Source: Alphaproteobacteria bacterium CG11_big_fil_rev_8_21_14_0_20_44_7 (GTDB lineage: Bacteria; Pseudomonadota; Alphaproteobacteria; Rickettsiales; 21-14-0-20-44-7). Taken from it: a DNA stretch of 5,754 nucleotides. A model generated the notes under the pieces. It was not told the DNA's origin and made no database searches. It saw only the letters and a list, made by a program, of their open reading frames with translations. The stretch is taken from assembly GCA_002787615.1 (NCBI GenBank), contig PCXJ01000030.1, positions 1 through 5,754 on the forward strand, given 5' to 3'. The stretch's first letter is position 1. Every line of letters starts with the position of its first letter. Made by a program: the position numbers and the translations under genes. Positions 1 to 5,544 of this stretch are shown piece after piece.

Positions 1-1904
1 TTTTCGCCATCTCTTTCATTATTCTCATTACTATCTTTGTTATATGGCCTATTACCGCGTTTATTTCCGCGTTTTTTATCAAAGCCTTTATCAAATCCTT
101 TATCTGAGCCTTTGTCAAAATTCTTGCGGTTATTGCGCCCTCTTTTTCTTGAGTTTCCACCTTCGCGAGAATTAGGCAAACGCGCCCCTTCTTTATCATC
201 TGATGAAATTATTTTCGAGCGTCCACCAAAAGAGTCTTCAAGCTGCAATTTGAAAACAGAAGGCGGCATTTCTTCAGCAATCACTTTCAGCTCAAAGCCA
301 TATTGGCTTTCGAGCGCGCTGATATGCTTACGCTTACTATTCAAGAAATGCAGAGCCATTTCTTTTGAGGTAAATACATCAACCTTGACGATTTTCTTAT
401 CTGACAGAGAAATTTCATTCTCAATTGAACGCATAAGCTGCACCATGGCAGAATCAGGAGAACGGATATAGCCGGATGTTTTGCAAGTTGGACATTCCAC
501 CATATTAATTTCGGTAAGGCTTGGGCGCAAACGCTGGCGCGACATTTCCAACAGGCCAAATGCGCTTATTCTGCCAACCTGAATTTTCGCGCGGTCTTGC
601 TTGAGCGCGTCTTTTAGTGCTCTTTCCACCTGACGACGATGACGGTGATTTATCATATCAATAAAATCAATCACCACCAAACCGGCTAAATCGCGCAATC
701 TCAATTGACGGGCAATTTCATTCGCAGCCTCAATATTGATGCTGGTTGCAGTATCTTCCACATTACGCTCACCTGTTGCGCGGCCTGAGTTCACATCAAT
801 GGAAATTAGCGCTTCGGTGGAGTTTATAACGATATATCCGCCCGATTGCATCACAACCACAGTATCAAACATTCCGGCTAAAAGCCCTTCCACCCCATAT
901 TGATTAAATAGCGGAGTTGGGTCTGTATATTGGGTGATTTTTTTGACATGGCTCGGCATGATGAGCTTCATAAAATCTTTGGCGAGATTAAAGGTCTCCT
1001 CTCCGGCGATTATCACTTCATCAAAGTCATTATTATATAAATCACGCAATGAACGTTTGACCACACTTGCTTCTTCATGCACCAAAGACGGCGCAACCGA
1101 AGAAAGAGTATCCTTGCGGATTTTATTCCATAATTTTATCAGATAGCTATAATCACGGGTGATTTCCGCTTTCGTGCGCTCTAATCCTGCTGTACGCATG
1201 ATAATACTCATGCCCTTAGCAATATCTAGGCCTTCCACCACTGTTTTTAGGCGTTTGCGCTCTTTTACATCACCGATTTTGCGGGAAACCCCGCCACCAC
1301 GATGACTGTTTGGCATAAGCACGCAATATCTGCCGGGTAGAGAAATATAAGAAGTCACTGAAGCGCCTTTATTCCCACGCTCTTCTTTGATAACCTGAAT
1401 CAAGATAATCTGATTCTTTTTGATAACCTCTTGAATTTTATAACGCTTTACTTTTGCACGGCGTGGCGCTTCTTCATAAGGCTCATCACTGCCCAAATCT
1501 TCAACTTCGCCCGAAGCCTCGGCTTCTGCGGCAGATTCAGCATCTTGACCGGCTTCAGATTCATCTCCATCACCTTCTAATATTTCCTTATCTTCTTTTT
1601 CAGCCAAAGCCTTATCTTCAGCTTCTTGCTCTTGCAAAAGCTGCTGTTTGTCGGCTATTGGAATTTGGTAATAATCCGGATGAATTTCGGAGAAAGGCAG
1701 GAAGCCCTGACGCTCGGAACCATATTCGACAAATGCTGCTTGCAGCGATGGCTCGACTCTGGTTACTTTTGCGAGGTAAAGATTACCTTTTGTTTGCTTC
1801 TTAGAGCTGGATTCGATGTCAAAATCAATGAGGTTGTCATCATCAGCAATTACTACTCTTGTTTCTTCGGCGTGGAGTCCATCCACTAACATTCTTAAAG
1901 TCAT
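1..1904 (-). CDS. rne: Ribonuclease E, N-terminal 634 codons (C-terminus cut by window edge)
   Basis: This is an endoribonuclease of the RNase E/G family, which cuts single-stranded AU-rich RNA in mRNA decay and in rRNA and tRNA processing and often scaffolds the degradosome. An S1 domain starts near residue 35 (VTRVEPSLQAAFVEYG, 47-62) and is split by an acidic insert at about 92-146. The 5'-phosphate-sensing pocket is seen as MRTAG (R237, T238). The DNase I-like catalytic part has SIDVNSGRAT (D370, N372) and VVIDFIDM (D413). The D370-D413 spacing of 43 equals E. coli D303-D346, so the active site is intact. The zinc-link is CPTC (C471, C474). Residues from about 560 on are basic and Gly/Arg/Lys/Asn rich, as expected for the disordered RNA-binding tail. 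The frame is open to the edge without a frameshift. The ATG at 1904 is supported by AGGGA nine bases upstream and by the short N-terminus before MLVDG. The gene diverges from the MarR gene. A full-length alphaproteobacterial enzyme is usually about 900 residues, so roughly a third is missing here. Confidence 0.96.
   Translation of the reverse strand, partial: MTLRMLVDGLHAEETRVVIADDDNLIDFDIESSSKKQTKGNLYLAKVTRVEPSLQAAFVEYGSERQGFLPFSEIHPDYYQIPIADKQQLLQEQEAEDKALAEKEDKEILEGDGDESEAGQDAESAAEAEASGEVEDLGSDEPYEEAPRRAKVKRYKIQEVIKKNQIILIQVIKEERGNKGASVTSYISLPGRYCVLMPNSHRGGGVSRKIGDVKERKRLKTVVEGLDIAKGMSIIMRTAGLERTKAEITRDYSYLIKLWNKIRKDTLSSVAPSLVHEEASVVKRSLRDLYNNDFDEVIIAGEETFNLAKDFMKLIMPSHVKKITQYTDPTPLFNQYGVEGLLAGMFDTVVVMQSGGYIVINSTEALISIDVNSGRATGERNVEDTATSINIEAANEIARQLRLRDLAGLVVIDFIDMINHRHRRQVERALKDALKQDRAKIQVGRISAFGLLEMSRQRLRPSLTEINMVECPTCKTSGYIRSPDSAMVQLMRSIENEISLSDKKIVKVDVFTSKEMALHFLNSKRKHISALESQYGFELKVIAEEMPPSVFKLQLEDSFGGRSKIISSDDKEGARLPNSREGGNSRKRGRNNRKNFDKGSDKGFDKGFDKKRGNKRGNRPYNKDSNENNERDGE
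72..119 (-). repeat. Four degenerate 12-bp tandem units in rne (FDKG-like)
   Basis: Codons 596-611 read FDKG, SDKG, FDKG, FDKK in succession: four units of 12 bases. RGNKRGNR follows directly. The repeat lies in the basic, presumably disordered C-terminal half of RNase E. Such Gly/Lys/Arg/Asn tracts usually bind RNA. The codons vary slightly between units (for example ggc and gga for Gly), so this is an older duplication, not a fresh slippage product. Confidence 0.7.
1467..1631 (-). other. Acidic insert splitting the RNase E S1 domain
   Basis: Codons 92-146 of rne encode a low-complexity run dominated by Glu, Asp and Ala, followed directly by a basic patch (RRAKVKRYK, 148-156) before the S1 fold resumes at about 165 with ILIQVIKEERGNKG. 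The catalytic Asp lies 67 residues later than in E. coli RNase E (370 against 303), which is about the size of this insert. Inserts at this point are known from alphaproteobacterial RNase E. Their role is not something I can read from the sequence; a flexible protein- or membrane-contacting loop is one possibility. Confidence 0.8.
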
Positions 1905-1913
1905 TTTTTATAA

Positions 1914-1918
1914 TCCCT
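1914..1918 (-). promoter_or_regulatory. Shine-Dalgarno sequence of rne
   Basis: The minus strand reads AGGGA nine bases before the ATG at 1904, a good match to the anti-Shine-Dalgarno sequence at a normal distance. It fixes the rne start at this ATG and not at the internal ATG four codons later. Confidence 0.7.
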
Positions 1919-1920
1919 AA

Positions 1921-1972
1921 ATTTTTTGCAGCCGCAATGCTTGCGTTCTTTTGGTATTGATTATTTTTTGCA
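1921..1972. repeat. 10-bp direct repeat ATTTTTTGCA, two copies
   Basis: The decamer ATTTTTTGCA occurs exactly at 1921-1930 and at 1963-1972, so the copies start 42 bases apart, about four DNA helical turns. Both lie in the presumed rne leader. The small hairpin at 1933-1945 falls between them. They could be protein-binding sites or A-rich single-stranded landing sites in the transcript, or a coincidence in T-rich DNA. Confidence 0.5.
1933..1945. other. Small perfect hairpin in the rne leader
   Basis: CGCAA (1933-1937) and TTGCG (1941-1945) form a 5-bp stem with a three-base loop. It is one of the few GC-containing structures in an otherwise AT-rich leader and lies about 30 bases upstream of the rne start codon. 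On the plus strand it is followed by TTCTTTT, but the stem is too short to call a terminator. Confidence 0.4.
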
Positions 1973-2008
1973 AAAGCTCTCAACATATGGCTGTTTAATT
2001 TCGTTGTA

Positions 2009-2038
2009 ATATTATTTAATTTAATCTTGGAAAACCAA
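2009..2038 (-). promoter_or_regulatory. Weak candidate sigma-70 promoter for rne
   Basis: On the minus strand TTGGTT (2038-2033) is followed after 18 bases by TAATAT (2014-2009). Each hexamer matches consensus at about four of six positions. It would give an rne leader of roughly 100 bases. In DNA this AT-rich such matches arise easily by chance, so this is only a best guess. Confidence 0.25.
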
Positions 2039-2046
2039 TTTAACAA

Positions 2047-2169
2047 TTTTCCACCCTATATCCGATTGGCCTATAAAGCTATTTACTAGTTATGATGAGG
2101 TTTGACAAAAAATGCAAGTAATCAATTTATTTTTTATATTAACACTTTATTAGTCTTTAGGGTGTAAAA
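2047..2169. repeat. Two inverted copies of a TAGGGTG-nAAAA motif
   Basis: The plus strand reads TTTAGGGTGTAAAA at 2156-2169. The minus strand reads TATAGGGTGGAAAA at 2060-2047. The two match at 12 of 14 positions and point in opposite directions, one toward each divergent gene. They are candidate operator elements. The flanking MarR-family gene is the obvious candidate to encode the binder, but that is an inference. Confidence 0.35.
2102..2131 (+). promoter_or_regulatory. Candidate sigma-70 promoter for the MarR gene
   Basis: A perfect TTGACA lies at 2102-2107. Eighteen bases later TTTATT (2126-2131) matches the -10 consensus at four of six positions. Transcription would start near 2138 and leave a leader of about 60 bases. 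The TAGGGTG motif at 2156-2169 would then lie just downstream of the start, where a bound repressor could block elongation. Confidence 0.45.
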
Positions 2170-2200
2170 AGGAGTAAATTAACCCAAATTACGATTATTT

Positions 2201-2653
2201 ATGAAACAAGTTTTTATTGAGAATATATTATTTATCGAACGCCTACACAGACGCTTTCTCGATGTGGTCAAAGCAGAGCTGGAAAGGCTGGGGATTGATG
2301 ACGTGAACAACGTGCAAACCCTAATTTTGTATAACATCAATCAGGATAGGATGACGATTTCCGAGCTGACCAATCGCGGTTATTATCTCGGCTCAAATGT
2401 TTCATATAATATCAAAAAATTGGTTGAGCATGGTTATTTGATTCAGGAACGCTCACCGCATGATAAACGCGCCGTGCGTATCAAACTTTCCGAGAAAGGC
2501 TTAGCATTATGTGAAAATATCGATAGGTTCATGGAACGCGCCGTTGTCCATATGCAGAGCGCAGGAATCGATTCCGACGGGCTTGCTCACACTAATAAGA
2601 GCTTGCGCCTGATTGAACGTCTGCTTGGCGATATATTGAGCGATATATTTTAA
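2201..2653 (+). CDS. MarR-family winged-helix transcriptional regulator (LdtR-like)
   Basis: This is a 150-residue dimeric DNA-binding regulator of the usual MarR length. Helices at about 5-30 (FIERLHRRFLDVVKAEL) and 105-148 would form the dimer interface. The winged helix-turn-helix covers about 35-100, with the recognition helix in LGSNVSYNIKKLVEHGYL (63-80). The wing carries the family signature at 88-100 (DKRAVRIKLSEKG). The segment TNRGYYLGSNVSYNIKKLVE strongly resembles, from memory, the LdtR group of alphaproteobacteria, linked to control of L,D-transpeptidase and cell-wall or osmotic stress genes. The ligand pocket is not readable by eye; the only Cys is C104. The ATG at 2201 is the only start after the in-frame stop at 2180, yet it lacks a near Shine-Dalgarno sequence: GGAG lies at 2171-2174, 26 bases away. 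The gene diverges from rne and converges with the 2700-3731 gene. Autoregulation is likely for this family. Confidence 0.92.
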   Translation: MKQVFIENILFIERLHRRFLDVVKAELERLGIDDVNNVQTLILYNINQDRMTISELTNRGYYLGSNVSYNIKKLVEHGYLIQERSPHDKRAVRIKLSEKGLALCENIDRFMERAVVHMQSAGIDSDGLAHTNKSLRLIERLLGDILSDIF

Positions 2654-2667
2654 ACTATCCTTATTCC

Positions 2668-2694
2668 AAAGGCAACACCAGATTGAGCGCCTTT
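2668..2694. terminator. Weak candidate bidirectional terminator
   Basis: AAAGGC (2668-2673) pairs with GCCTTT (2689-2694) around a 15-base loop in the 46-base gap between two convergent genes. The position suits a shared terminator. The stem is only six pairs, the loop is large, and no clear T-run follows on either strand, so the call is weak. Confidence 0.3.
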
Positions 2695-2699
2695 AATTG

Positions 2700-3731
2700 T
2701 TAACATCTTTCCAAAGCGTCAGCTTTTTGCGCACGCACAGAATCACGCGCCTCATCCAGCTTTGCCGCTAATTTCGTCAATTCATCTTCATAAGGCGCAT
2801 TCGCAAATGCCCTATCCTTAACATCCGTCAGCTGTTGCAATAATTCGCAAACGGAATCTGCATGAGTTTTTGCAACTTCCAGCGCCTGCAAATCATCTTC
2901 CATATGCTCCACCAAAGATAGCTGCGAATCCTGATAGCCCTCACCCATTACCGCTTGCATAAGGCTATCGGCAGTTTCAAGTCGGTGCATACTCACATCC
3001 CGCTCCACAAGCTGCTTTATGCCCTCATAGCCTCTTGTATCAACCGCGTCCATATATGGGATTTTTTTGAGCAGCCGAGTCTCATTTATCTGAACCCTAT
3101 GTTCTATTTGGTTAAATTCACTCTTTGCATCAGCCACAGCCTTGGTCAGCACTTCATTCAGCATTGTCAGCTCATCACGCCATAACACCACTGCCATTCC
3201 GGCAATTTCACGGATTTTCTCTTCAACTTCGCCATGATCGCCTCTTAATTTACCAACCTTTTCTGAAGCCTGATTCAGCCTTTCTAAGGCAAATAAATAT
3301 GGGAGATTTCCCGCCACTCCTTCAGCCTCTCTTATATCACCGAATTTCCTGAAATATTTACCGAATTCTCTTCTTAGGGCATTTTCCGTAACAATATTCA
3401 CACCTTCCAGACCAAATGGGAGGAGATAATCATCTCTGTTTTCTTTGCCATAACCGTTATAAAGAACCAGAAATGCAGGAGATACCATAATCTTATGACT
3501 GGCTGTATTAGTTTTCACAACTGCATTAGCCACAGCCCCTATATTATTGTGGTTATTGAAACCTAAACTTCTGCTTAACCTATAGACATACTCTCCAAAG
3601 CCTCCTTCTTTCAGCGCATGAATCGTCTCAAACTTACCGATAATTTCACTTGCTAATGCCTGCTTTAAATCTTGCGCAGACATGGTTCGCAGATTCGCCT
3701 CTTCACCTAAATAATATGCAACATCGCCCAT
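2700..3731 (-). CDS. Hypothetical protein of 343 residues, helical C-terminal half
   Basis: I do not recognise this protein. It is a long uninterrupted frame with an excellent Shine-Dalgarno (AAGGG, seven bases before the ATG) and no competing gene, so it is very likely real. No signal peptide or membrane segment is visible, which suggests a cytoplasmic protein. Residues about 1-150 look globular, with aromatic and glycine-rich stretches (GGFGEYVYRLSRSLGF, 43-58; MVSPAFLVLYNGYG, 82-95). From about 150 to the end it is charged and mostly helical, with likely coiled-coil segments at 150-225 and 270-340. Only two cysteines are seen, C295 and the C-terminal residue C343. It lies 65 bases downstream of the Kef antiporter gene on the same strand, so read-through from that gene is possible. 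A candidate own -35 (TTGACA, 3790-3785) follows the antiporter stop. A structural, chaperone-like or effector role would be speculation. Confidence 0.8.
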   Translation of the reverse strand: MGDVAYYLGEEANLRTMSAQDLKQALASEIIGKFETIHALKEGGFGEYVYRLSRSLGFNNHNNIGAVANAVVKTNTASHKIMVSPAFLVLYNGYGKENRDDYLLPFGLEGVNIVTENALRREFGKYFRKFGDIREAEGVAGNLPYLFALERLNQASEKVGKLRGDHGEVEEKIREIAGMAVVLWRDELTMLNEVLTKAVADAKSEFNQIEHRVQINETRLLKKIPYMDAVDTRGYEGIKQLVERDVSMHRLETADSLMQAVMGEGYQDSQLSLVEHMEDDLQALEVAKTHADSVCELLQQLTDVKDRAFANAPYEDELTKLAAKLDEARDSVRAQKADALERC

Positions 3732-3738
3732 AAATTAA

Positions 3739-3780
3739 CCCTTAATAATACAGAATTAATCTAGGTAAATTACTATTAAG
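3739..3780 (-). promoter_or_regulatory. Inverted repeat able to mask the Shine-Dalgarno of the 2700-3731 gene
   Basis: In minus-strand RNA CUUAAUAGUA (3780-3771) can pair with UAUUAUUAAG (3750-3741) as ten continuous pairs, one of them G-U, around a 20-base loop. The last three bases of the stem are the first three of the AAGGG Shine-Dalgarno (3743-3739). Formation would partly hide the ribosome site in transcripts coming from the antiporter gene. The stem has only one G-C pair, so stability is modest. At DNA level it could instead be an operator. Confidence 0.35.
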
Positions 3781-3790
3781 CTATTGTCAA
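3762..3790 (-). promoter_or_regulatory. Candidate -35 element for the 2700-3731 gene
   Basis: A perfect TTGACA on the minus strand (3790-3785) begins six bases after the antiporter stop codon. At 17 bases spacing the -10 position reads TACCTA (3767-3762), a poor match. TAGATT (3763-3758) matches better but sits 21 bases away. The good -35 hints at a separate promoter; the missing -10 keeps this uncertain. Confidence 0.25.
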
Positions 3791-3796
3791 GCGATG

Positions 3797-5500
3797 TTAA
3801 TCTTCTTCCTGCCGCGAAAATTCGTCTAAGGATATGCTCTTTTCGCGGAAGACCTTGGCAGTTTGGTTGATTTCGCTTTCCGGCGCACCCAGCACGCGCA
3901 ATGCCAATTTACCAATTTGTATGCTAGATTCAAAAGCTTCGGGCACAACATATGTCGCCCCTTCTTTTTTCAGCATTTCAATATTATCAATATGCTTTGC
4001 ACGCGCAATTATCGGCACATTCGGGAAAGTGTTTTTGATAGTTTGGATAATCCGCACTTCCGCCCGCGAGTCATGAATTGTAATAATAATCGCCTTGGCT
4101 TTTTCGGCCTTTAGCGCCCTCAATATCTCAACCCGCGCCGCATCGCCAAAATATACCGGAATTCCCATATCGCGCCCAACACGCACCCTACTCGCTTCCG
4201 ATTCCACCGCTACAAAACGCACATCATCGGTGGCAAGGAATTTCGCCAGATTTTCGCCAACCCAACCAAAACCGCAAATGACAAAATGGCCGTGCAAATC
4301 TTCGGTATCTTTGATACTCACTTCGGCATCTTTCTGTTTGTATTTATGCTTGAAATAACGATTTATGAACGCATACATTAATGGGGTTATCGCCATGGTT
4401 ATTGTGACTACCAGCAACAATTCCTTAGCTATTTGCAGCTCCAGCAAACCTTTTCGCGCCGCCATATCAAATAAGATGAAAGCAAATTCTCCGCCCTGAC
4501 TCATCAAAAACGCACTACGCAATGTTGTTTCCCAACCTAAGCGGAACATCCGGCATAAACCTATCAAAATTCCGGCTTTGATGGCGATTAAACCTGCCGA
4601 ATAAAGAAATATGGTATAAACATCATCGAACATTTCACCCATATCAAAGCCCATGCCGATGGTCATAAAAAACAGCCCCATCAGCAAGCCTTTGAACGGC
4701 AATATATCCGCCTCGATTTGTTTACGGAATTGAGTTTCCGCGACTAGCAGCCCTGCCAAGAAAGCGCCCAGAGCCAATGAAAGCCCCGCATATTGCGTGG
4801 CATAAGAAGCACCCAACGCCAATAGCAAGGTCATCGCCACAAATAGCTCTGAATTCTTGGTATTGGCAATTAGCACCAAAATCGGCTGTAGCAAAAGCCT
4901 GCCGGCCACAATCATCGCGGCAATAACAATAAATGCATTACGCAGGATGATGAATATCTCTTCTTTCAAGCTCGCCTCATTCCCCGCCAGCATCGGCACG
5001 AGAATCAAAAGCGGCACAACCGCTAAATCCTGCAATAGCAACACTGAGAAGGAAACTCGTCCAACTTGGCTCAAACGCTCCCCCCTATCTTCCAGCACTT
5101 GCAAAACAATTGCGGTTGATGATAGCGCGAGCGCAAACCCGATGACAATCGCCACCTCAAAATTATGGATAAATGTATCCACCACAAATGATAGAATAAA
5201 CCCCGTTATCATAAGCTGCAAACCGCCCAAGCCCAGCACATAAGCGCGCATTTCCAGCAACCTTCGGAAAGAAAGCTCTAAACCAATCAGGAAAAGTAGG
5301 AAAACAATCCCGAACTCCGCGAAATAGCTTTTTTGCTCAACATCAGTGATGATTTCCAGCCCAAACGGCCCAATAGCTGCTCCGGCAAACAAAAACCCGA
5401 TAACCGGACTCAGGCGCAACTGACGGAATATCGCCACCACGAAAATCGCAGCTGCCAATAAGATTAAAACATCTTTTAAATAATAAGCGCCATGTTCCAT
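3797..5500 (-). CDS. KefB/KefC-type potassium:proton antiporter (CPA2 family) with RCK domain
   Basis: This 567-residue inner-membrane protein exchanges cytoplasmic K+ for H+. In E. coli KefB and KefC this is gated by glutathione and its adducts and acidifies the cell during electrophile attack. Residues about 8-380 form a multi-span Na+/H+ exchanger-type domain (around 12 segments) with GLELS (73-77), ALSSTAIVLQ (125-134), the QD ion-site motif LLQDLAVVP (155-163) and SQGGEFAFILF (334-344). The acidic regulatory loop before PFKGLLMGLFF (E263, D265; 268-278) resembles the HALESDIEPFKG region of KefC. A cytosolic RCK/TrkA-N Rossmann domain runs from about 405 to 520, with GFGWVG (410-415), an acidic residue after strand two (E433), YFGDA (450-454) and IIARAK (497-502). 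Length is a little below E. coli KefC (620). The ATG at 5500 fits the family N-terminus, though no strong Shine-Dalgarno precedes it. No KefF or KefG quinone-reductase partner is adjacent. KefB and KefC cannot be told apart by eye. Confidence 0.95.
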   Translation of the reverse strand: MEHGAYYLKDVLILLAAAIFVVAIFRQLRLSPVIGFLFAGAAIGPFGLEIITDVEQKSYFAEFGIVFLLFLIGLELSFRRLLEMRAYVLGLGGLQLMITGFILSFVVDTFIHNFEVAIVIGFALALSSTAIVLQVLEDRGERLSQVGRVSFSVLLLQDLAVVPLLILVPMLAGNEASLKEEIFIILRNAFIVIAAMIVAGRLLLQPILVLIANTKNSELFVAMTLLLALGASYATQYAGLSLALGAFLAGLLVAETQFRKQIEADILPFKGLLMGLFFMTIGMGFDMGEMFDDVYTIFLYSAGLIAIKAGILIGLCRMFRLGWETTLRSAFLMSQGGEFAFILFDMAARKGLLELQIAKELLLVVTITMAITPLMYAFINRYFKHKYKQKDAEVSIKDTEDLHGHFVICGFGWVGENLAKFLATDDVRFVAVESEASRVRVGRDMGIPVYFGDAARVEILRALKAEKAKAIIITIHDSRAEVRIIQTIKNTFPNVPIIARAKHIDNIEMLKKEGATYVVPEAFESSIQIGKLALRVLGAPESEINQTAKVFREKSISLDEFSRQEED

Positions 5501-5544
5501 AAATTTCTGTACTCAAAACTTATTGTGCAGTAAGAATAGCACCA
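5501..5544. other. 44-base divergent gap between the antiporter and reductase genes
   Basis: Two divergent start codons are separated by only 44 bases, so any promoters must overlap each other or lie inside the opposite coding region. I see no convincing hexamer pair on either strand; CACAAT on the minus strand is the nearest to a -10 but has no matching -35. A weak AAGA nine bases before the ATG at 5545 is the only ribosome-site hint. Confidence 0.4.

Larger units (their letters stand above)
1905..2200. other. AT-rich divergent control region between rne and the MarR gene
   Basis: This 296-base gap has no credible gene. It should hold the promoters for both flanking genes and a long rne leader. 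RNase E genes of other bacteria often carry long 5' untranslated regions used for autoregulation. Visible elements are a strong -35 hexamer facing the MarR gene, a weak promoter facing rne, two divergently oriented copies of a TAGGGTG-containing motif, a 10-base direct repeat and a small perfect hairpin. A short minus-strand open frame starting at 2046 overlaps the rne start and has no supporting features. Confidence 0.6.

Noticed and set aside
37..471. A 144-codon plus-strand open frame opposite the rne tail
   Set aside because: Its repetitive Pro/Leu/Ser pattern is the complement of the FDKG and RGN repeats of RNase E; there is no independent support.
1454..1889. Plus-strand open frames opposite the acidic insert and S1 start of rne
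   Set aside because: They are antisense to codons whose protein product clearly matches RNase E.
1933..1951. Hairpin plus T-rich stretch as a rho-independent terminator on the plus strand
   Set aside because: The stem is only five pairs and no plus-strand gene lies upstream to terminate.
1843..2046. A 67-codon minus-strand open frame overlapping the rne start
   Set aside because: It runs in another frame into the well-supported rne coding sequence, has no ribosome site seen and no recognisable features. Its region is better explained as rne leader.
2139..2167. Inverted repeat TTAACAC / GTGTAA upstream of the MarR gene
   Set aside because: Only four consecutive pairs match, with an offset beyond them and a 16-base gap; this is expected by chance in such AT-rich DNA.
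4857..5243. A 128-codon plus-strand open frame inside the antiporter gene
   Set aside because: It is antisense to conserved membrane segments, including the QD motif, and its Ser/Thr/Lys-rich sequence is what the complement of hydrophobic codons gives.
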